A stretch of DNA of 64,000 bases, taken from positions 33,039 through 97,038 of the forward strand of contig JAFYJN010000045.1 of the NCBI GenBank assembly GCA_017538105.1, written 5' to 3'. Position 1 is the first letter of the stretch. Each line of letters begins with the position of its first letter. A program made the position numbers and the translations under genes. Below the pieces are notes generated by a model. It saw only the letters and a list, made by a program, of their open reading frames with translations, did no database searches and was not told the origin of the DNA. Shown piece after piece: positions 24,726 through 31,685 of this stretch. This DNA comes from Prevotella sp. (GTDB lineage Bacteria; Bacteroidota; Bacteroidia; Bacteroidales; Bacteroidaceae).

Positions 24726-26084
24726 ATGATGCATCCTTCGTCCACTAATACCCTCCCAGCCAAGGTGTCGGCATTCATTGCCAAACATCAGTTGCTCCAG
24801 CCAGATAACCTTTATCTGGTCGCTCTTTCCGGAGGCTGTGACAGCGTGGCATTGTTGTTGATAATGAAGGAATTGGGCTATAAGGTTGAAGCGACACATT
24901 GCAACTTCATGCTTCGTGGCGAAGAGTCGATGCGCGACGAACGGTTCTGCCATGATCTGTGTCAACGCCTGCACATCCCCTTTCATACCATCCATTTCGA
25001 CACCCGCACCTATGCCTCGCTTCATAAGATAAGCATCGAGATGGCGGCGCGCGAGTTGCGATATACCCATTTCAATAAACTCTGCCGTGATATAGGGGCT
25101 GACGGTGTGTGTGTGGCGCACCATATGGACGACTCCGTGGAGACGATTTTGCTCAACCTCATCCGTGGTACGGGACTCCATGGCCTGACGGGCATCGCAC
25201 CAAAACGCGACATCATTATCCGACCGCTGCTTGCTGTGCGTAGGGATGAATTGCGAAAGTACCTAAAAGAAAAGAATCAGGATTATGTTGACGACAGCTC
25301 CAATTTCGTGCCCGATGTACACCGCAACCTATTGCGTCTCAAGGTCTTCCCGCTGTTGAAAGAAATCAATCCTGCCTTTGTTGAAAATATCGACCGTTGT
25401 GCGGGGTTCCTGCAGGAGGTGGAGCGGGTCTATGATGATACCATCGATGACATGGCCGCTAAGGCGCAACTGCCGAACTGTGACAACTTCGTGGTGGCAC
25501 GTATCCAGAAAAAAGCGGTTCAAAACGAAGGGGTGCTCTTCAAACTACTTGCTCCCTATGGCTTCAACCCTACACAGATAGAGAATATTTTCTCGCATCT
25601 GTCATCATCTCAGAAAAAACGTTTCCTTTCGCCTACTCACGAACTGTTGGTGGATACCGAAGTGATGGAGGTGTTGCTACTGGACCATAACCTGCCCACA
25701 CCCCTGAAGATACCGGAAACGGGAACGTATATTATTTGCGAAGCGGAACGTATCCGACTGACAGTCTTTGACAAACCCACAGATTTCTCATGGAGTACTT
25801 CAACCCACATCGTACACCTCGATGCCGAAAAGATTCGATTCCCGCTGACCCTCCGTCATGTGGAAAATGGCGACCGCTTCCGACCGTTCGGCATGACGGG
25901 AACCAAGTTGCTCAGCGATTTCCTTACCGACCTTAAATTGTCAACGGCGGAGAAACGCCACCAGTGGCTTCTCGTCGATGCCGACGACCGCATCCTCTGG
26001 GTTGTCAACTGCCGCATCGACCACCGCTTCCGTGTCACCACCGACACCACACAAATACTGGAAATCGAATTTCTTGCCACATAA
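24726..26084 (+). CDS. tilS: tRNA(Ile)-lysidine synthetase
   Basis: The 452-residue protein is TilS, which converts C34 to lysidine in the CAU anticodon of tRNA-Ile so that it reads AUA. The PP-loop SGGCDSVALLLIMK, the THCNFMLRGEESMRDE segment, VAHHMDDSVETILLNLIRGTGLHGL and IIRPLLAVRRDEL are typical. The C-terminal substrate-binding domain (FPLTLRHVENGDRFRPFGMTG, KLLSDFLTDLKL) is complete. It begins 27 bases after the methyltransferase stop and is probably cotranscribed. Confidence 0.96.
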   Translation: MMHPSSTNTLPAKVSAFIAKHQLLQPDNLYLVALSGGCDSVALLLIMKELGYKVEATHCNFMLRGEESMRDERFCHDLCQRLHIPFHTIHFDTRTYASLHKISIEMAARELRYTHFNKLCRDIGADGVCVAHHMDDSVETILLNLIRGTGLHGLTGIAPKRDIIIRPLLAVRRDELRKYLKEKNQDYVDDSSNFVPDVHRNLLRLKVFPLLKEINPAFVENIDRCAGFLQEVERVYDDTIDDMAAKAQLPNCDNFVVARIQKKAVQNEGVLFKLLAPYGFNPTQIENIFSHLSSSQKKRFLSPTHELLVDTEVMEVLLLDHNLPTPLKIPETGTYIICEAERIRLTVFDKPTDFSWSTSTHIVHLDAEKIRFPLTLRHVENGDRFRPFGMTGTKLLSDFLTDLKLSTAEKRHQWLLVDADDRILWVVNCRIDHRFRVTTDTTQILEIEFLAT

Positions 26085-26126
26085 TAAAAAACACACGCAA
26101 GATAGCGGGTTTTCACATTATTTTTG

Positions 26127-26134
26127 TATTTTTG
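26127..26134 (+). promoter_or_regulatory. Probable -7 box of the FHA/kinase cluster (TATTTTTG)
   Basis: TATTTTTG fits TAnnTTTG and lies 68 bases before the first gene of the signalling cluster. A clean TTTG at -33 is not seen. Confidence 0.45.
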
Positions 26135-26202
26135 CAGCACAAAGCATGTGAAACACCTATGCATTGAGCATTTTGAAGAATCAACCAACAAAATATTGAA
26201 CC

Positions 26203-27096
26203 ATGAAAGAAAACCAGACAAATCTAAAGACATCCCCTGAAGAGGCCTCTCCGTCCAATAACGACCAATGGATGAAAGTGACCGTAGGCGCTGTGGCGGG
26301 CATCCTGTTGGGTGGCGGCTCCATCTATGCGGCCACACAAGCCGATGACACTTCTACTATCGAGGACGCGCTGGCCACTGCCGGCACCGCAGTGGGAGAC
26401 ATTGCGGTGGAAGACAATAGCGAGGCTGCTCCCGAGTCTGAACAGGCTGCTCCATCGCCGGCCGTCGCCCCCACCATCTACACCTCTGCTCCTGTGGCTC
26501 ATGTCTCCAACAATCTCTCGTTTCCCGAGGCGTTTGCGTCGGCACGTGCCCAGGTGGGTCCCGGCGGCGTCTTCTCGTGGCATGGCGGCGTCTATGGCAC
26601 GTATTACGAAACGGAATGGGATGCCATGTCCGACGGACAAAGGATGGAATATGCGCAATCCGTGCATACCGAGGTGACGCCTCGTGTCTATATCGAGCAA
26701 CATCCTATCGCCGAGGTTCACTACCATGAACCCGACGTAGTAATCATCGACCATCATGAGCCCGACGTGGTGGTCATCAACCATCCTGACGACGATATGC
26801 ATGTGGTGGCGCGTGGCACCGTGGGTGGACACGAGGCCGTGGCGTTGGATGTGACGGGCAATGATGATGCCGACGTGATGATCATCGATGCCGACGATTC
26901 ACATTCGCTCACCGAGCCCGATGTGGTCATCGACACCGCGGGCAATGTGGCGACGGTGGGTGATATTGTCTCGGGTGCAGCTCCAATCCAACAGGATTAT
27001 TCTATTGACACACCAGACCCCGTGGCCCATTCGGAGACTCCGGATGTGGCTCCCGAAATGCCCGACTATATGGATGATGCGGGTGTCGTGTTGTAA
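26203..27096 (+). CDS. Single-span membrane protein with HEPDVV repeats
   Basis: I do not recognise a named family. The 297-residue protein has a polar N-terminus (1-24), one membrane helix (about 25-44, VTVGAVAGILLGGGSIYAA), a Pro/Ala/Glu-rich linker, and a conserved-looking block at about 106-150 (SFPEAFASARAQVGPGG, WHGGVYGTYYETEWDAMS). Then follow repeats of HEPDVV(I/V)I(D/N)H at 175-180 and 185-190 and EPDVV at 238-242, within a very acidic His/Asp-rich tail. His and Asp clusters could bind divalent metal, an inference. It is followed by FHA and kinase genes and is a candidate partner or substrate. Confidence 0.8.
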   Translation: MKENQTNLKTSPEEASPSNNDQWMKVTVGAVAGILLGGGSIYAATQADDTSTIEDALATAGTAVGDIAVEDNSEAAPESEQAAPSPAVAPTIYTSAPVAHVSNNLSFPEAFASARAQVGPGGVFSWHGGVYGTYYETEWDAMSDGQRMEYAQSVHTEVTPRVYIEQHPIAEVHYHEPDVVIIDHHEPDVVVINHPDDDMHVVARGTVGGHEAVALDVTGNDDADVMIIDADDSHSLTEPDVVIDTAGNVATVGDIVSGAAPIQQDYSIDTPDPVAHSETPDVAPEMPDYMDDAGVVL

Positions 27097-27149
27097 ATCG
27101 TCTTCAGCAACCGTTTTTCATGGGGTAAGGGGATACAATTGTTTTTGAT

Positions 27150-27623
27150 ATGGATACAAAAAAAGTGACATGCGCTACTTGCGGTGTGAGCTTGAAAGTT
27201 ACCAATTCGAAGAATGAGGCGGTGAAAGTCATCTCATGTCCGAGATGTGGCAGTAAGATAGAAGTGGATTTCGAGGAGGACAAGACGGTCATAGGCACTG
27301 TCCCCAAAATATCACGAGCGCTGCTGGTGATGAACGGTCAGTCCTTCGAGCTTCAGATGGGTGCCAACATCGTGGGTCGCCAATCGATGACATCCGAAGC
27401 CAACATCAAACTTCCTGTCAATGATCCTTACATGAGCCGTCAACATGCGCTTGTCCAGGTGACAAAAGTGAATGATAGGCTTTGCGTGACCCTCTCCAAT
27501 TACAAAAACAAAAATGCCACTTTGGTCAATGGGGTGGAACTGCGCCAGTCCGATGAAGTGGTCCTCAACCATGGCGATGAAATCGTCATGGGCGACACCA
27601 CCATGAAAATTGTGATGAAATAA
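27150..27623 (+). CDS. Zinc-ribbon FHA domain protein
   Basis: This 157-residue cytosolic protein starts with an MJ0042-type zinc ribbon (cysteines 8, 11, 30 and 33) and carries a forkhead-associated domain at about residues 55-157: SFELQMGANIVGRQS, PYMSRQHALVQVTKVN, NATLVNGVELRQSDEVV and GDEIVMGDTTMKI. FHA domains bind phosphothreonine, and the arginine of GRQ and the S-R-x-H of SRQHA are kept. It lies 11 bases before the start of the kinase gene, so it is most likely its target or adaptor. Confidence 0.92.
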   Translation: MDTKKVTCATCGVSLKVTNSKNEAVKVISCPRCGSKIEVDFEEDKTVIGTVPKISRALLVMNGQSFELQMGANIVGRQSMTSEANIKLPVNDPYMSRQHALVQVTKVNDRLCVTLSNYKNKNATLVNGVELRQSDEVVLNHGDEIVMGDTTMKIVMK

Positions 27624-27633
27624 ACTCACGGAT

Positions 27634-29532
27634 ATGTCAGATATCAACCTTTCCTCCATGCTGCCCGTGGGCACGATGCTCAAGGACACCTACCGCATTG
27701 AAGGCTTTCTATCATCTGGCGGCTTCGGCAACACGTATGTGGCAACGAACTTCACTTTCAACGAGAAAGTGGCAGTGAAAGAATTCTTCCTGCGTGGTGT
27801 CAACCTCCGCGACGGCGAGAGCACCGTCAGCGTGAGCAACCCCGACAACCGTGCTCTCTTCGACGAACAGCTGGAGAAGTTCCGTAAGGAGGCCCAGCGC
27901 ATCCGCCGGTTGCGCTCACCGCATGTCGTTCGTGTGCATGACCTGTTCAATGCCAACGGCACGGCCTATTACGTGATGGACTATATCGACGGTGAGAGCC
28001 TGGCGGCCCGCCTTCGCCGTACGCAGCAGCCGCTGAGCGAATCCGAGGCGATGGGCTATTTCAGCCAGGTGCTCGACGCCCTGGAAGCCATTCACGCCGC
28101 CGGCCTGTGCCACATGGACTTGAAGCCCGACAACGTCATGGTGGACAAGGAGGACAACGCCGTGCTCATCGACTTCGGTGCGAGCAAGAAGATAGCAAGC
28201 GACCAGCTGACATCCACGGTGCCGGGCGTGAGCTACACCAACGGCTACGCCCCTCCTGAGCAGTTGGAGTCGGACATGGACAATTTCGGTCCGTGGACGG
28301 ACATCTACGCTTTGGGCGCAACGCTCTACAAGCTGCTTACCAACCGCAAGCCTCCCATGCCTTCGGCCATCTATTCCGACCCGACGCCCGACAAGTGTCG
28401 CTCGCTAAAGTTCCCCGAAGGTGTCAGCGAACAGACGCGCCAACTCGTCAGGAGACTGATGACGGTGGTGTGGCACGAACGTCCCCAGTCGGTGGCTGAT
28501 GTGCGTAGGATGATGGGACAGGCGGAACAGACGGAACAGACGGAACAGAGAACGACTGAATATAAGCCGCAAGAAACCATTTTTGTCGGTGATTTGGACT
28601 TGACTGATGATGAAGAAGTCCCCACTCTGGTAAGGAACAAATCTCAAATAGAGAATAACACAGACAATTCCTATTCCTACGAAGAATATGAAGATGGTGG
28701 TTCCAATTCCCGCAAATGGATATTTGCAATTATTGGAGTTTTGGCGACTGCAGTTATTGTTTTTGTGTTCTTACTATTAAATCCCAATAGAAAAGAATCT
28801 ACTTCAAGTCAAAATGCATCGGAGGTTTCTGAACTATCCACTATAGATAAGAAATACGCAATAGCCACCGCTGAGACGGGGACGGTAAACATCCGCCAAA
28901 GTCCATCAAAAGATGCCCCTATTTTGGATAAGTTGACGTATGATGGTTCACCAGCTGAAGTACTTTCCAAAGAAAGCAATTGGTATAGGGTGAAGTTGGG
29001 CTCTGTAGAAGGATATGTTAATGGCTCGTATGTTTACAGTGGTAGTAATGATGAGATAGAAGCATATAAAAAAGCAGTAAAAATGCCTTCTCTTCAGAAA
29101 TTGATTGAACTTTTTTATAATAGAGATAATACTGCATTTACTAATATTGGTTTCAAACTCATTGATACAAAAACTGAATATGAGGATGATGGTATAGATG
29201 ATGCTGATGGACCAGATATGGTGGCAAATACCACGGAAAAGTATTCTCTTCAATTTGTTCGTGTCAAGGAAGGGTCATCTGAGCTTGTGAACGGAACCAT
29301 GGAGTTGGAAATGTTAACAGGATTACAAGAACATTTGAAAGTAAAATGTGATTCGGAAACTTGGAATATATTGCTAAGGCAAGCCAAAAATACTTATAAA
29401 AAAGGAGGCTTTAAGCCTAATGATTATTCATGTAGTTATAATAAGAATGATGATACTAATGGCCATATTATTGATGATACAATAATTAGTTTTAACGCAG
29501 GTAGTAATACTATAACTATTTACAACTTTTAG
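27634..29532 (+). CDS. Transmembrane Ser/Thr protein kinase with SH3-like domain
   Basis: The 632-residue protein has a eukaryotic-type kinase domain at about 20-295: glycine loop LSSGGFGNTYVA, lysine 49 in VAVKEFF, catalytic loop HMDLKPDN at 160-167, DFG at 180-182 and APPEQ at 206-210. The catalytic loop is HMD rather than HRD, a non-RD type. A Q-T-E repeat linker, one membrane helix (362-383), a bacterial SH3-like domain (about 410-468, TVNIRQSPSKDAPILDKL) and an unknown C-terminal domain (470-632) follow. The base composition becomes clearly AT-richer from about base 28600, so the outer part may be newer. The kinase is cytosolic and the sensor part periplasmic. Confidence 0.93.
   Translation: MSDINLSSMLPVGTMLKDTYRIEGFLSSGGFGNTYVATNFTFNEKVAVKEFFLRGVNLRDGESTVSVSNPDNRALFDEQLEKFRKEAQRIRRLRSPHVVRVHDLFNANGTAYYVMDYIDGESLAARLRRTQQPLSESEAMGYFSQVLDALEAIHAAGLCHMDLKPDNVMVDKEDNAVLIDFGASKKIASDQLTSTVPGVSYTNGYAPPEQLESDMDNFGPWTDIYALGATLYKLLTNRKPPMPSAIYSDPTPDKCRSLKFPEGVSEQTRQLVRRLMTVVWHERPQSVADVRRMMGQAEQTEQTEQRTTEYKPQETIFVGDLDLTDDEEVPTLVRNKSQIENNTDNSYSYEEYEDGGSNSRKWIFAIIGVLATAVIVFVFLLLNPNRKESTSSQNASEVSELSTIDKKYAIATAETGTVNIRQSPSKDAPILDKLTYDGSPAEVLSKESNWYRVKLGSVEGYVNGSYVYSGSNDEIEAYKKAVKMPSLQKLIELFYNRDNTAFTNIGFKLIDTKTEYEDDGIDDADGPDMVANTTEKYSLQFVRVKEGSSELVNGTMELEMLTGLQEHLKVKCDSETWNILLRQAKNTYKKGGFKPNDYSCSYNKNDDTNGHIIDDTIISFNAGSNTITIYNF
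28523..28549 (+). repeat. 9-bp tandem repeat (CGGAACAGA, 3 units) inside the kinase gene
   Basis: Three perfect units encode Glu-Gln-Thr repeats (EQTEQTEQ) in the linker between kinase domain and membrane helix. Unit number could vary between strains without a frameshift. Confidence 0.8.
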
Positions 29533-29600
29533 AACTTATAATCCTATTCCTTCTACCGAAAAGAATCGCCTCATATAAGGCAATGGCTTTCGTGGATATC

Positions 29601-29635
29601 CTAACCCCTCCCTTGGGGAGGGATGGGGTGGGTTA
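29601..29635. repeat. GC-rich palindromic element, copy B (overlaps the kdsB 3' end)
   Basis: CCCTCCC pairs with GGGAGGG around TTGG-type loop bases and CTAACC pairs with the final GGGTTA. On the minus strand it encodes the last residues (THPIPPQGRG) and stop of kdsB. It lies between convergent kinase and kdsB genes and could end both transcripts. Confidence 0.72.
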
Positions 29636-30368
29636 ACAGTTCCTTCGCCCTTTCCAAATCTTCGGGCGTGTCAATGCCGATGGTGGAAAACTCGGTCATG
29701 GCCACGCGAATCTTGTAACCATGCTGCAACCAACGTAACTGCTCCAACGACTCGGCCACTTCCAACGGCGATGGAGTCAGTTTTGAGATGGCCGACAACA
29801 CGTCACGACGGTAGGCATAGATACCCATGTGGCGAACAAAGGGGAAACGCCCCAGCCACTCTCCTCGCTCCTCGCCACGGACAAAAGGTATCACACTGCG
29901 GCTGAAATAGAGGGCATAGCCGTCCACGTCGGTCACAATCTTCGGCGAATTGGGATTTTCCACCTCCTCCATGCTGCCAAAGGGGATGCCCAAGGTGGCT
30001 ATCTGGGTGCGCTCGTCATCGAAACACCGACAAAGGGTCTCGATGTGCGAGGCGCGAACGAATGGCTCGTCTCCCTGGAGATTGATGATGACATCACACC
30101 TGCTGTCCAAAGAGCGGACAGCCTCCTCAATGCGGTCGGTGCCGCTGCGATGGTCGGGAGATGTCATGATGGCATGGCCGCCAAACGACTCCACATGGTC
30201 GAAGATACGGGTGTCATCGGTGGCGACAAAAACATCGTCCATCACCTGGCGGGCCTGTTCATACACACGCTGGATGATAGTCTTGCCTCCTAACAAAGCC
30301 AATGGCTTGCCGGGAAAACGGGTAGATGCGTAACGGGCGGGAATGACTACGGCAAAAGTGTGGCTCAT
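29601..30368 (-). CDS. kdsB: 3-deoxy-manno-octulosonate cytidylyltransferase (CMP-Kdo synthetase)
   Basis: The 255-residue protein is KdsB, which activates Kdo with CTP for lipopolysaccharide core synthesis in the cytoplasm. Marks are VVIPARYASTRFPGKPLALLGGKTI-type N-terminus (IPARYASTRFPGKPL), DDVFVATDD, MTSPDHRSGTDRI, DVIINLQGDEPFV and HMGIYAYRRDVL. The C-terminal ten residues are encoded by a palindromic repeat, so the natural end may be nearer GIDTPEDLERAKELL and the extension looks like a recent read-through. No other Kdo gene is adjacent. Confidence 0.95.
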   Translation of the reverse strand: MSHTFAVVIPARYASTRFPGKPLALLGGKTIIQRVYEQARQVMDDVFVATDDTRIFDHVESFGGHAIMTSPDHRSGTDRIEEAVRSLDSRCDVIINLQGDEPFVRASHIETLCRCFDDERTQIATLGIPFGSMEEVENPNSPKIVTDVDGYALYFSRSVIPFVRGEERGEWLGRFPFVRHMGIYAYRRDVLSAISKLTPSPLEVAESLEQLRWLQHGYKIRVAMTEFSTIGIDTPEDLERAKELLTHPIPPQGRG

Positions 30369-30392
30369 GATTCACGAATGTTTATTTTTCGG

Positions 30393-30400
30393 CAAAAATA
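30393..30400 (-). promoter_or_regulatory. Probable -7 box of kdsB (TATTTTTG on minus strand)
   Basis: CAAAAATA on the plus strand is TATTTTTG on the minus strand, 24 bases before the start. A TTG lies about 21 bases further upstream, so the match is fair. Confidence 0.4.
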
Positions 30401-30494
30401 TAAAAAAATTGATAATAATGCCAACATATATCAAGAATATCCTCGGAAGTGCTAAAAAAAAGCAAAAGGATTTTACAATATAACCTTTTTTTCG

Positions 30495-30502
30495 TACTTT
30501 TG
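30495..30502 (+). promoter_or_regulatory. Probable -7 box of the MORN gene (TACTTTTG)
   Basis: TACTTTTG lies 26 bases before the GTG start at 30529, divergent from kdsB. The -33 region is T-rich only. Confidence 0.45.
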
Positions 30503-30528
30503 TCATTTGAAAAAAGTATATAGTCACC

Positions 30529-31641
30529 GTGTACAAACATATCATAACGCTCCTTTTGGCGATGTTGCCGTGGATGGCCTTCGCGCAAAAGATAAGTCTG
30601 GGAACCTGCGTCACTAAAGACGGAGGGCAATATAGTGGTGAGATGGTCTCGGGAAAACCCCATGGAAAAGGGGTCACTCAGTTCAAGAATGGCGACACCT
30701 ACGAAGGGGAGTATGTCAAGGGAAAACGACAGGGACATGGGGTCTATACCTTCGCAGATGGCGAACGCTACGAGGGAGAGTGGTTCCAAGACCAACAACA
30801 TGGAAAAGGGGTGTTCTATTTCCTCAACAACAACCGTTACGACGGCTTCTGGTACCGCGACTACCAACATGGCACGGGTACGATGTACTACTACAATGGT
30901 GACAAATATGAAGGAGGATGGAACAAGGACAAACGGGAAGGAAAAGGGCGCTACACCTTTGCCACAGGCCAGTACTACGACGGCATGTGGAAAAACGACA
31001 TGAAAAACGGACAAGGTACTTTCGACTGGGGCGACGGCTCCTATTACCGTGGCAACTGGGAGAACAACGAACGCTCGGGACAGGGCATGAACCAATATGC
31101 ACAGGGCGACATGTACACAGGCTCGTGGAGTCATGACTTGCAGAACGGGCGGGGACGTTATGTCTTCCAGAACGGTGATGAGTACAATGGTGACTATGTA
31201 CGTGGAGAACGTACGGGAACGGGACTGTTCAAATTCCATAACGGGGACGTGTACAACGGTCATTTCAACCACGGCGACAAAGCAGGGCAAGGCACCTTTA
31301 CCTGGAGCAACGGAGACCAGTATACTGGGGCATGGGCCAACGACAAACAGCATGGACACGGAAAACTGGTGAAGAAAAACGGTGACGTGTTCGAGGGGGA
31401 GTTCCGCAATGGACTGTTCGACGGACAGATGACCATACATTACCATGATGGCTCGCGCTTCCGTGGATTCTACAAGAAAGGGGTGAAGCATGGACAGGCC
31501 ATCGAGGAATCGCGAGATGGCAAACGGTTCGAAGGAAATTACGACAACGGCACTCGTTCAGGCGAGTTCGTCGAAAAAGACCGCAACGGACAAATCACTG
31601 CCCGGGGTTCCTACCGCAACGGACAGCGCATCACCAACTAA
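30529..31641 (+). CDS. Secreted MORN-repeat protein
   Basis: This 370-residue protein has a signal peptide (YKHIITLLLAMLPWMAFAQ) and then about 14 MORN repeats of roughly 23 residues, each with a Y/F-x-G core (YSGE, YEGE, YEGE, YDGF, YEGG, YDGM, YRGN, YTGS, YNGD, YNGH, YTGA, FEGE, FRGF, FEGN). MORN sheets are surfaces for binding proteins or lipids; the ligand is unknown. The start is GTG, since no in-frame ATG gives the signal peptide and a -7 box lies 26 bases upstream. It stands before glgB with a 44-base gap. Confidence 0.9.
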   Translation: MYKHIITLLLAMLPWMAFAQKISLGTCVTKDGGQYSGEMVSGKPHGKGVTQFKNGDTYEGEYVKGKRQGHGVYTFADGERYEGEWFQDQQHGKGVFYFLNNNRYDGFWYRDYQHGTGTMYYYNGDKYEGGWNKDKREGKGRYTFATGQYYDGMWKNDMKNGQGTFDWGDGSYYRGNWENNERSGQGMNQYAQGDMYTGSWSHDLQNGRGRYVFQNGDEYNGDYVRGERTGTGLFKFHNGDVYNGHFNHGDKAGQGTFTWSNGDQYTGAWANDKQHGHGKLVKKNGDVFEGEFRNGLFDGQMTIHYHDGSRFRGFYKKGVKHGQAIEESRDGKRFEGNYDNGTRSGEFVEKDRNGQITARGSYRNGQRITN

Positions 31642-31685
31642 TTCTTTTATAGTGAAACATCAATAATCAATAATACCTAGAAGTC

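Noticed and set aside
24189-25181. 330-codon minus-strand frame spanning rlmI and tilS
   Set aside because: It crosses two well-supported genes and carries no known motif.
30382-31491. 369-codon open frame on the minus strand across the MORN gene
   Set aside because: It mirrors the regular repeats of the plus-strand gene; the plus strand has a signal peptide and the MORN pattern, and the minus reading shows no family motif.
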